NCBI GenBank assembly: GCA_905207515.1
Contig: CAJLLK010000048.1
Span: forward strand, 1-6,219
Length of the DNA: 6,219 nt
Reading direction: 5' to 3'
Origin: an uncultured Christensenella sp.
GTDB taxonomy: Bacteria; Bacillota; Clostridia; Christensenellales; UBA1242
Numbering within the stretch: the first letter of the stretch is position 1; each line of letters starts with the position of its first letter. This document shows, piece by piece, positions 1 through 5,977 of this stretch. The position numbers were made by a program, and so were the translations under genes. Below the pieces are notes generated by a model. The model saw only the letters and a list, made by a program, of their open reading frames with translations. It did not search any database and had not been told where the DNA came from.

Positions 1-2
1 GC

Positions 3-1352
3 GCAGCAATCACCAGTCTTTCAAATCAATTGGACGAAACGTCAAACACTGTCAGCAATATGCAAACCGTGAACACTTCTGACATCAGCCTCGCCAAATC
101 TTTGGAAAGCGACGAACTTCTCGCCGGCACAAGAAACACTCAGCAGGCACTTTTGAACGAAGAACTTTATAAAACCGACATCTTAGAAAAAACTGCTGAG
201 CTGAAAAGTTCACTCTCAAAAGATTTAAAATTGTCAAAAGCACAAATTTCGGCTGTCAAAGATTTGACAACAAACTTGGCGAAATATACAAACTCTGTTT
301 CTTACAGCAAAAGCGAACTTTCAAACACAGTCAAATCAATCAGCTCGTTGAAAAAGAATGTCGCTAAAAATAGTGACAGAATAAGCGCCAAACTAAACAG
401 ATTGGCTTGCAATTCAAATTCAAGGTCAGCTTATTATGAAAACATTTTAAACACTCTTGAAGAACTGGAAAATATTTTGCCAGAAGCAAGCGGAACGGAA
501 ACAAATGAAACGACACAAACCAAAACAAAAAACATCGACACTTATGCAATTGAACCACAAAATGCTGAAAACAGCGAAACTGCTGACAATGCTGACAATT
601 CCGAAACAACCGACGACACCGAAAACCAAACGAATTGCCCAAATTGCCAACAATATCCAATCAACAACCCAAATTATCGAATAAATGGCGCGAACAGATA
701 TTTCAATAGGTTCAACCCAAATCGCAACACCGACACATATGGTCCAACACTTCGAAACATCGACACCTATGGAATAAACAACTATAATAATGGCTACGGC
801 AGCGCTGGCTATGGTTATGGAAACCCGTACAACTACGGCGGTTTTTATGGAAACGGTGGAGCTTTTGGAAACGGAGGTTTCTATGGAAACAGATTTTACA
901 ATTCCAACAATTTTAACCGTATGACAACACCAATGGCACCAATTAATCAACCTTTAATGGGCACTCCTGCAAATCGACCTATCTTGGCAAGCACAGACGA
1001 TGAAAACGACACGAAAAACGAGATTGAAAATATTGCTCCTGAAAAACGATTGGAAGATTTTGAAGAAATCAAAGACGGAGAATTGACAAAACAAATTGAA
1101 AAAGTGGATGATTTGAAACAAAAAGTGGGAGAAAGTGCAGAAGATATAGCCACAACTTCCACCAATCAAGCAGAAGAGCAAAAGACTTCTGAAAATGAGA
1201 AAACTGAAACTCAACAAAAAATCAAAAAAGACAATTTTAAAGGTCCAAAAATAAGAATTGTTGATGCCAGAAAAAGAAACTTTGATGAAGATGATTTAAA
1301 TCAACCAATCAAAGCACACAAAGAACTTTTCATTTATGAAATTTTAAAATAA
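3..1352 (+). CDS. Partial low-complexity protein: coiled-coil-like N-terminal part, Gly/Tyr/Asn-rich centre, acidic C-terminal part (unknown function)
   Basis: The frame is open from the first complete codon (3-5) to TAA at 1350-1352, so the true start lies outside the window. A TTG at 30 is in frame but has no Shine-Dalgarno site and the frame continues upstream, so it is probably internal. About nt 30-480 encodes a Ser/Lys/Leu/Asn-rich, probably helical or coiled-coil stretch. About 480-640 is Thr/Glu/Asn-rich linker, followed by one CPNC motif (nt 636-647). About 783-917 is Gly/Tyr/Asn/Phe-rich (GYGYGNPYNYGG type). About 963-1230 is charged and Glu/Lys-rich, and the C-terminal end is basic then mixed. 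A short N(I/T)DTY motif recurs three times (nt 531, 726, 756). No catalytic motif or membrane segment is visible in the part present; a signal peptide cannot be judged without the N-terminus. I do not recognise the family. A structural or surface-associated role is possible but only a guess from composition. Confidence 0.85.
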   Translation, partial: AAITSLSNQLDETSNTVSNMQTVNTSDISLAKSLESDELLAGTRNTQQALLNEELYKTDILEKTAELKSSLSKDLKLSKAQISAVKDLTTNLAKYTNSVSYSKSELSNTVKSISSLKKNVAKNSDRISAKLNRLACNSNSRSAYYENILNTLEELENILPEASGTETNETTQTKTKNIDTYAIEPQNAENSETADNADNSETTDDTENQTNCPNCQQYPINNPNYRINGANRYFNRFNPNRNTDTYGPTLRNIDTYGINNYNNGYGSAGYGYGNPYNYGGFYGNGGAFGNGGFYGNRFYNSNNFNRMTTPMAPINQPLMGTPANRPILASTDDENDTKNEIENIAPEKRLEDFEEIKDGELTKQIEKVDDLKQKVGESAEDIATTSTNQAEEQKTSENEKTETQQKIKKDNFKGPKIRIVDARKRNFDEDDLNQPIKAHKELFIYEILK

Positions 1353-1378
1353 AACAACCAAAAAGGTTGTTTTTATTT
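1351..1378. terminator. Bidirectional intrinsic terminator between convergent genes
   Basis: AAAACAACC (1351-1359) pairs with GGTTGTTTT (1365-1373) around an AAAAA loop. On the + strand a T-rich tract follows (to 1380), and on the - strand the stem is followed by TTTTATTTTAAAA-type sequence. It overlaps the stop codon of the + gene and lies just before the stop of the - gene (1380-1382), so it probably ends both transcripts. The A/T-rich base of the stem makes the exact limits uncertain. Confidence 0.8.
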
Positions 1379-1379
1379 T

Positions 1380-4300
1380 TTAAGCTTCCATTTTTTTCTT
1401 ACGATTTTTTCTGACAAAATATAGAACAATTTTTGCAATTACAAATGCGACAAAAACCGCTGCGATAACAATGAAGTAAATCAAAATATATGAATTTTCA
1501 TCATCAAAAATTGAATTTTTTGCTTCTCTAAAAGAAACCACAATGTCATAATCTTGTTCGATGTTGTTTAAAGTCAAAGTGTTTCCAGAAAGCTCGACAG
1601 GCTGACCATTTATGGTCACATATTCCACTTCATAGCCATCTTCGCAAGTTATGATAAATGTTCGGCTGTCGCCATAACTTACGCTTTCAATCGTTCCGCC
1701 CTGCGACGAAAGATTGCCACCCTTGCCAAGCACCAAGTTGATTTTGTAAGTTTTACGCGCCAGAACAATTTCCACCTGTTTATCTGTGTCGACATTTTCC
1801 AAAACAAACTCGCCACCTTGATTTTGACTCAACAATTCTCCGTCAACCGTCACAAATCTGACGTAAGTTCCGGTCTCTGTTTCAACTTCAAACTGCAAGT
1901 TTTGATTTCGTTCCACCGAAGCTGAATTTGTTTCCACGCCTTCAACCAAAACTTTTCCGCTCGCCCCTGAAATTTGGAAAATCACATTTAAAACAGGTTT
2001 TTCAGAAGCATTGATTTCAAGATTTCCATTTTCGCTTAAATTGAGAGCTATTGAGTTTAAATTGCCTTGATATTGATGCCCATTGATTGCCAAATAACCA
2101 ACCTGATAGCCATTTTTTGCCACAATGCTCAAGGTGTAGTCATAATTTTTGATTAGCTCAACGCCCGAACTGACAAGATTTCCGTCCACAAAAACATCAA
2201 ATTGACCTTCATCAAAAGTCAGCGTCACGGTTTCTGTAGACTGGTCAACCACTTCAATTTGCATCGTCTGGCTGGAAACATTTGTGCCAAAATCGTCCGT
2301 CAAAGACACAGTCAACTCATATTCTCCAACAGTTAAATCCGAAATTGAAATGTTCAAAACTTTTTCAAATTCGCTTGTGTTATCAACTGTTGCATGCACA
2401 ATTTTGGAGCTTCCGTCGCTGCTCTGGCAAGCGATTTTGTAAGTCGGAAGATAACCCGTGTAAGAAATTGACATGTTGACGGTCTCGCCCGCTTTGACAA
2501 CTCTTTTTTCGCTCAAATCAGAAGTTATTCTCAGTGTCAAGTCAAAAAATTGAACATTGTTTTCATAAGCGAAAGTTTCGGCAACACTAGATTTGAAACC
2601 ATAAATTTTGTTTAAGTTCAATTCAGTTTGATTTTTAAATGTCGTCAAATTTTTGCCAAGCAAAAGCGTTTCAATTCCTGAGCCAGAAAAAGCGTGCTGA
2701 CCAATTGTTTCAATCCGCGGCAAGCGAAGTTCTTGCAACGCAGTGCAGTAAGCAAATGCTTGGTCGCCAATTTCAATTATGTTTTCCAAGCCCACCACAC
2801 TGAGTGCCGAGCAATTTTTGAAAGCACTGTCGCCCACAGAAATTTGTGTGCTGGCACAATATATTTCTTCCAAAACGGTGTTGTTTGAAAAAGCGTTGGC
2901 TTTAATTTGTGATACTGTCGATGGCAATATCAAAACTTTGACGTTGGAATTTCTAAACGCATTTTCTTCGATTGAAACAACATTCGCGTCGTTGATTTTT
3001 TCTGGAATTTGCAAAGTTTCCAAAGTGCCGTTGTAAGAAGTTATTGAAATGCCGTTTTCAACAGTAGAAAACGCAAAATTTGTGTTCAAATCAAAATTAT
3101 CAAAATAATAAACAATAGACGTGCTGTAACTTTTTTGAACAATGCTTCCATTAAAGTTTCTCACAATCGCAACCGCCGTCACTTTGGTTGTTTTCGAGAT
3201 TTCAATTGGTTGATTTGAAGAGTAAATTGAGATGCTTTCGCTCTCACTTTGAATCATCGAAATGTCAATTGCCGAAACATTCTCATCTGTTGAATAATAT
3301 ATTTCACAATACTGACCAAAATCTAAAATCTCGCTGTAAGACAAATTCAATTCAAAACTTTCGGTCGGAAATTGGTTTTCTTGACTGAAAGTGACATAAC
3401 CTTTGTTTAAAAGCCCAAGGTTTTTCAAGCAAATCAGCCCATAGCCATAATAATCATTTCTTTCGCCAATTGGAACAGGATATTCGTTGTAAACACCGCC
3501 AGAAAGACAACTTTTGTCGGCATTTTCTTTCAAAAGTTCAAAAACCTGGGCAGGAGAATAATCTGCATAATAAGGATTTGAATAGACAAGTGCCACACAA
3601 GCCGTCACGTGTGGAGCCGCCATTGATGTGCCGTTCATTATGGCGTCATTGTCAGTCGGACTGGTGAGCCCAGCACTTTCAACAAGCGTGCCTGGCGCGC
3701 AAAAATCGACTTGCGCTCCATAGTTGCTGTAAGAGCCATCAAAGGTCAAAACTTCGCCCGTGAAAAAGTTGTAGCTTCGCCTGAGCCCAGAGACTGCTAT
3801 CGCGCAATCGACATTGGCTGGAGAAGCATAGGCAGTGTTTTGACTTTCATTCCCAGCAGAAACAACGGACAAAATGCCTTCAGCATAGGCGTCTTCAATC
3901 GCGCTTGTCAGTGAAGAACTTCTTGCACTTGTTTGCGTCGAAGTTGACCTGTCGACGCCGACAGACATGTTCATAACTTTCAAATTTGGCACCCTGTCAG
4001 TTCGCTGCAAAGTCACAGCGTAATTTATTGCGTTGACAATGTTTGCGACAAGACCTGTCCCGTCTTTCATCAAAACTTTAAGCGGCAAAATTTTGACATT
4101 TGAAAGTGTCGCTTCAGCAATCGTTCCGCTCACATGTGTGCCGTGACCGTTGTAATCTTCAAATGCATAATCTGTTTGGCTTCTTTCTGTCGTGAAATTT
4201 CGGCCATATTCAAACAAAATTCGCCCTTCAAACAGTTCGTGGTCAGTGTAAATTCCACTATCCAAAACCGCGACAACAATTTCAGGCAAATCACTCTCTT

Positions 4301-4961
4301 GAGTGTTTGCAAGCATAGCGTTGACATATTCTTGATAACCAATATATTCTGCGCCCCACGAGTTATAGTTGAAAGTGGCTTCGGTTTGAATTGTTTCGTC
4401 TGCAGAAACAACATAGTCATAGCCGACATCGGAAACACCTTTCAAATTGGAATAATATTCATAAGCGCTTGCAGCATCTTCTGCGTTTGCATATTGAAAA
4501 ATGTGATATTCTCCAAATTCTGCTTTTGCAACTGCGCCGCAATCGTCAAGTTTTAGGTCGCTGTTGACAATCAGCCTGTTTATTTCTGGAGTTTTTTCAA
4601 CAACAATGCCGTCCTCAACCGTTTTGTAGGAAATATTCTTCGAAGAAATTTTTTGATAGTCGTCTTCCGAATTTTCGTCGGTCAAAACATAATTTTGCGC
4701 AACAGTTGTTTTCACATACAAACTTTCATCTTCAATTTTGTAATCTTCTTCTTGAAGAGTTATGTTTTCAACGTTCTGCCAGTCGTCATATTCATTCAAC
4801 ATGCTCATCAAATCAGAGTTGAATTGTTCGTAACTCTCCATAAGGTCAACATTTTCCGCCAAGACAATCGTGCATGGCATAAAAAGAAAAGTCACCACCA
4901 AAATTGCTGACAAAAAGATGCCAAAAACAATGTTTTGTTTAACGAATTTTAACATATACAT
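1380..4961 (-). CDS. Secreted, membrane-anchored subtilisin-like (S8) serine protease with BspA-type leucine-rich repeats and three C-terminal beta modules
   Basis: Predicted cell-surface endopeptidase of 1193 residues. Residues 1-35 form a signal peptide (basic start, hydrophobic core, likely cleavage after VLA at 35). Residues ~36-200 look like a propeptide. The S8 catalytic domain spans ~226-515 and has the full set: Asp234 (VAVLDSGI), His273 (NGHGTHVSGT), oxyanion Asn371 (SAGNES) and Ser446 (NGTSMAAPH). Residues ~540-620 resemble a chitobiase/hexosaminidase C-terminal module (YYSTDE...PIEISKTTKVTAVAI). Residues ~644-800 are BspA-like leucine-rich repeats (IxxxAFxxCxxL, LxLP). Residues ~808-905 look Ig-like. 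Residues 911-985, 990-1067 and 1071-1145 are three related beta modules sharing G(Y/T)xVxxxxxxG, resembling divergent InlB B-repeats. A transmembrane segment (~1158-1183) precedes RKNRKKK, so the C-terminus is cytoplasmic; no LPXTG is seen. It could process surface proteins or degrade external protein, with the repeats binding a ligand; the substrate is unknown. ATG 4961 and ATG 4955 (Met3) are both possible starts, and neither has a Shine-Dalgarno site. Confidence 0.95.
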   Translation of the reverse strand: MYMLKFVKQNIVFGIFLSAILVVTFLFMPCTIVLAENVDLMESYEQFNSDLMSMLNEYDDWQNVENITLQEEDYKIEDESLYVKTTVAQNYVLTDENSEDDYQKISSKNISYKTVEDGIVVEKTPEINRLIVNSDLKLDDCGAVAKAEFGEYHIFQYANAEDAASAYEYYSNLKGVSDVGYDYVVSADETIQTEATFNYNSWGAEYIGYQEYVNAMLANTQESDLPEIVVAVLDSGIYTDHELFEGRILFEYGRNFTTERSQTDYAFEDYNGHGTHVSGTIAEATLSNVKILPLKVLMKDGTGLVANIVNAINYAVTLQRTDRVPNLKVMNMSVGVDRSTSTQTSARSSSLTSAIEDAYAEGILSVVSAGNESQNTAYASPANVDCAIAVSGLRRSYNFFTGEVLTFDGSYSNYGAQVDFCAPGTLVESAGLTSPTDNDAIMNGTSMAAPHVTACVALVYSNPYYADYSPAQVFELLKENADKSCLSGGVYNEYPVPIGERNDYYGYGLICLKNLGLLNKGYVTFSQENQFPTESFELNLSYSEILDFGQYCEIYYSTDENVSAIDISMIQSESESISIYSSNQPIEISKTTKVTAVAIVRNFNGSIVQKSYSTSIVYYFDNFDLNTNFAFSTVENGISITSYNGTLETLQIPEKINDANVVSIEENAFRNSNVKVLILPSTVSQIKANAFSNNTVLEEIYCASTQISVGDSAFKNCSALSVVGLENIIEIGDQAFAYCTALQELRLPRIETIGQHAFSGSGIETLLLGKNLTTFKNQTELNLNKIYGFKSSVAETFAYENNVQFFDLTLRITSDLSEKRVVKAGETVNMSISYTGYLPTYKIACQSSDGSSKIVHATVDNTSEFEKVLNISISDLTVGEYELTVSLTDDFGTNVSSQTMQIEVVDQSTETVTLTFDEGQFDVFVDGNLVSSGVELIKNYDYTLSIVAKNGYQVGYLAINGHQYQGNLNSIALNLSENGNLEINASEKPVLNVIFQISGASGKVLVEGVETNSASVERNQNLQFEVETETGTYVRFVTVDGELLSQNQGGEFVLENVDTDKQVEIVLARKTYKINLVLGKGGNLSSQGGTIESVSYGDSRTFIITCEDGYEVEYVTINGQPVELSGNTLTLNNIEQDYDIVVSFREAKNSIFDDENSYILIYFIVIAAVFVAFVIAKIVLYFVRKNRKKKMEA

Positions 4962-4991
4962 AGTATATCACGGAAATATGCAAAAAATCAA
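4962..4991 (-). promoter_or_regulatory. Sigma-A type promoter with extended -10, abutting the subtilase start codon
   Basis: On the - strand TTGATT (4986-4991; 4/6 match to TTGACA) is followed after 18 nt by TATACT (4962-4967; 5/6 match to TATAAT), with TGA just before it giving an extended -10 (TGnTATACT). Standard spacing puts transcription start near 4955, which is the A of the second in-frame ATG (Met3) of the subtilase. The 49-nt gap to the upstream acetyltransferase gene has no terminator hairpin, so read-through from that gene is also possible. Confidence 0.6.
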
Positions 4992-5010
4992 ATAAAATAG
5001 ATTTTTTTGA

Positions 5011-5463
5011 CTAATCAAATGTCAGTTTTTCAAAATCTTCTTTGTTTTTGACATAAGAAATCATGTTCTCGTCTTCAAAGCCCAAATTGTGCATGCAATC
5101 TATCATGTTTTGGTTTTTCTTAGAAACCAAACAAGTGACAAATTTTGTGTTTTTGTCAAAGTCATAAACTGCTTTCAGCAATTTCTTGAAAATTCCGCGT
5201 TTGCGAAACTTTGGAGAAACATAGACCTGCGAAACATAAATCCCTTCGCCGCGGTCTGCCCAATAGACCTTTGAAAACAACACCATGCCCAAATAATGAC
5301 TCTCTTCAACCGCAAGCAAACATTCCGCCTTGTTTTTTTGAAAAACATCGCTGTCAAGGTTTTGTTTTAAGTTTGAAATTTCTATGTAAGACGCCTGGTC
5401 AATCTCTCTGTTTGCGAGCAAGATAAAATCTTTGTCGCTTTCTTTTGCCTTTCTTATCTCCAT
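5011..5463 (-). CDS. GNAT-family N-acetyltransferase
   Basis: The 150-residue product has the length and layout of a single GNAT domain, which transfers an acetyl group from acetyl-CoA to an amine, in the cytoplasm. It opens with the typical MEIRKAKESD (beta1, then the alpha1 region). Motif A is seen at ~74-100: beta strand GIYVSQVYVSP, then the acetyl-CoA pyrophosphate loop RKRGIF (87-92), leading into helix KKLLKAVYDF. The loop fits R-x-x-G-x-G/A except for Phe92 at the last position. A motif B-like end is present at ~117-130 (NQNMIDCMHNLGFE). The ATG at 5463 is supported by AAAGGAG (5468-5474) four nt upstream. The stop is TAG. There is no signal peptide or membrane segment. The substrate cannot be told: small molecules, antibiotics, peptides or protein N-termini are all possible. 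The subtilase gene follows 49 nt downstream on the same strand and may be co-transcribed, but no functional link is evident. Confidence 0.9.
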   Translation of the reverse strand: MEIRKAKESDKDFILLANREIDQASYIEISNLKQNLDSDVFQKNKAECLLAVEESHYLGMVLFSKVYWADRGEGIYVSQVYVSPKFRKRGIFKKLLKAVYDFDKNTKFVTCLVSKKNQNMIDCMHNLGFEDENMISYVKNKEDFEKLTFD

Positions 5464-5484
5464 TTTGCTCCTTTGGTTGTTATC

Positions 5485-5512
5485 ATCATATTAAAAATTT
5501 GCTGTTTGTGAT
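5485..5512 (-). promoter_or_regulatory. Candidate promoter of the acetyltransferase gene
   Basis: On the - strand ATCACA (5507-5512; 4/6 match) and TATGAT (5485-5490; 5/6 match) are separated by 16 nt. The predicted start is near 5478, giving a short leader that would hold the AAAGGAG ribosome binding site. The -35 is weak and the surrounding sequence is A/T-rich, so a chance match is possible. Confidence 0.4.
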
Positions 5513-5529
5513 AATTTTGATAATTTTTG

Positions 5530-5558
5530 TTGACAACAAGATTTTTTTTGTGTATAAT
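5530..5558 (+). promoter_or_regulatory. Perfect consensus sigma-A promoter of tRNA-Leu
   Basis: TTGACA (5530-5535) and TATAAT (5553-5558) are both exact consensus matches with the optimal 17-nt spacer, which contains an 8-nt T run. Transcription is expected to start near 5565, leaving a leader of about 9 nt before the mature tRNA 5' end at 5574. Such a strong promoter fits a stable RNA gene. It is divergent from the acetyltransferase promoter. Confidence 0.92.
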
Positions 5559-5573
5559 GAAAAAGATTTTTAT

Positions 5574-5657
5574 GCGAGCGTGGCGGAATGGCAGACGCGC
5601 ACGTTTAAGGGGCGTGTTCGTAACAGAGTGTGGGTTCAAGTCCCACCGCTCGCACCA
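5574..5657 (+). tRNA. tRNA-Leu, anticodon AAG
   Basis: This is a class II tRNA gene of 84 nt including encoded CCA (5655-5657). Acceptor stem: GCGAGCG (5574-5580) with CGCTCGC (5647-5653), discriminator A5654. D arm: GCG (5583-5585) with CGC (5596-5598). Anticodon stem: CACGT (5600-5604) with GCGTG (5612-5616), one T-G wobble at the loop end. The loop is TTAAGGG with T33 conserved, giving anticodon AAG at 5607-5609 and G37. Variable arm: 13 nt (5617-5629), with a possible 3-bp stem. T arm: GTGGG/CCCAC with loop TTCAAGT. Long variable arm, discriminator A and anticodon together identify leucine. A34 would read CUU and, if deaminated to inosine, other CUN codons. Shifting the anticodon stem by one base breaks its pairing, so I am fairly sure of AAG. 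Confidence 0.93.
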
Positions 5658-5658
5658 G

Positions 5659-5679
5659 AACAGGGCAACCTGTTTTTTT
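5659..5679 (+). terminator. Intrinsic terminator of tRNA-Leu with GCAA tetraloop
   Basis: AACAGG (5659-5664) pairs with CCTGTT (5669-5674) around GCAA, a GNRA-type tetraloop, and the uninterrupted T tract continues to 5679. It begins one base after the CCA end of the tRNA. The stem is short (6 bp) but the loop and T run make a good terminator. Confidence 0.85.
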
Positions 5680-5684
5680 GTTTT

Positions 5685-5824
5685 CGGTGGGACTTTGCAA
5701 AACTTCGTTTTGCCCGACTTTGTCGGAAAACCACACTCTCCGTGTGGTCGCAGCAAGGCGTGCGGGTCTTCGCGCTCAGCTGTTCGCTTTTGCTCCCAGA
5801 GCAAGCGAACAACAAGTCCCACCG
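5685..5824. repeat. Structured non-coding element: 11-bp inverted repeat enclosing five hairpins
   Basis: CGGTGGGACTT (5685-5695) is the exact reverse complement of 5814-5824. Inside lie consecutive hairpins: GCAAAAC-TTC-GTTTTGC (5697-5713); CCGAC-TTT-GTCGG (5714-5726); ACCACAC-TCTCC-GTGTGGT (5730-5748); GTGCG-GGTCTT-CGCGC (5760-5775), with a possible outer CAGC/GCTG pairing (5751-5754 with 5779-5782); and GTTCGC-TT-TTGCTC with GAGCAAGCGAAC (5782-5810), a 12-bp stem with a 2-nt bulge. Nearly every base can lie in a stem, so the element would fold as a multibranched structure in RNA or single-stranded DNA. It is more GC-rich than its surroundings. Reading frames crossing it show no recognisable protein. 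The terminal inverted repeats suggest a small non-autonomous mobile or intergenic repeat unit; a structured RNA is the alternative. No known family is recognised. Confidence 0.7.
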
Positions 5825-5833
5825 CTCGCACCA
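5813..5833 (+). repeat. Exact duplicate of the tRNA-Leu 3' end (21 bp, including CCA)
   Basis: Positions 5813-5833 are identical to 5637-5657, covering the end of the T loop, the 3' strand of the T stem, the 3' acceptor strand, discriminator and CCA. The offset is 176 bp. Upstream of 5813 the sequence bears no resemblance to a tRNA, so this is not a second gene. Duplicated tRNA 3' ends are the usual trace of site-specific integration into a tRNA gene (attL/attR), but here only 155 bp lie between the copies. Part of it (5814-5824) is also the right arm of the inverted repeat closing the multi-hairpin element. Confidence 0.85.
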
Positions 5834-5859
5834 AATGAAAAAACTGTGCTTTTGGCTTG

Positions 5860-5879
5860 TTTTTGAATAAATTCAAAAA
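5860..5879. repeat. Perfect AT-rich palindrome
   Basis: TTTTTGAAT (5860-5868) and ATTCAAAAA (5871-5879) are perfect inverted repeats separated by AA. The right arm runs directly into, and shares its last A's with, the hairpin at 5878-5896, so the two structures partly compete. It may be an operator-like site or part of a - strand terminator; its role is not evident. Confidence 0.55.
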
Positions 5880-5903
5880 GCGTCGCATTGACGCTTGTTT
5901 TTT
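5878..5903 (+). terminator. Intrinsic terminator-like hairpin
   Basis: AAGCGTC (5878-5884) pairs with GACGCTT (5890-5896) around GCATT. A G and then six T's (5898-5903) follow on the + strand. On the - strand the stem is followed by TTTGAATTTATT, so it could act both ways. No gene ends just before it on the + strand, so it may terminate a transcript from the structured element or read-through from the tRNA. Confidence 0.65.
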
Positions 5904-5909
5904 CATTTT

Positions 5910-5948
5910 GCGACCAGACGAAATCGCACTTCGTTGGCGATTTGTCGC
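5910..5948 (+). repeat. Bulged hairpin A of the tandem unit (also at 6039-6077 and 6168-6206)
   Basis: Lower stem GCGAC (5910-5914) pairs with GTCGC (5944-5948). A 6-nt 5' bulge CAGACG (5915-5920) follows. The upper stem AAATCGC (5921-5927) pairs with GCGATTT (5937-5943), leaving the 9-nt loop ACTTCGTTG. An alternative pairing ACGAA (5918-5922) with TTCGT (5930-5934) excludes the upper stem, so the hairpin might have two states. It shares its architecture and bulge motif with hairpin B. Function unknown. Confidence 0.75.
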
Positions 5949-5977
5949 AACTTTTAATAAGTATATTTTCGCCTTAT

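Noticed and set aside
30..32. TTG at 30 as the start of the first gene
   Set aside because: The frame is open to the window edge and no Shine-Dalgarno site precedes it, so the gene most likely begins outside.
447..950. 167-codon open frame on the - strand with a hydrophobic product
   Set aside because: It is antisense to the A/C-rich low-complexity + gene; its Val/Ile-rich product is what the complement of Asn/Thr/Asp codons gives, and it has no supported start or family.
1405..1530. Sortase (LPXTG) anchor at the subtilase C-terminus
   Set aside because: A membrane segment and basic tail are present, but no LPXTG-like motif precedes them.
4134..4556. 140-codon open frame on the + strand
   Set aside because: It lies antisense within the subtilase, across the catalytic His region, and has no recognisable domain.
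5813..5833. A second tRNA gene
   Set aside because: Only the 3' end is present; there is no 5' acceptor strand, D arm or anticodon arm upstream.
5445..5906. Open frames on both strands across the tRNA and the multi-hairpin element
   Set aside because: They run through the tRNA gene, its terminator and palindromic DNA; their products contain translated tRNA sequence and no domain.
5934..5967. Promoter inside the tandem unit (TTGGCG and TATATT, or TATACT on the - strand)
   Set aside because: The hexamers cannot be paired at 16-18 nt spacing on either strand, so no promoter can be supported.
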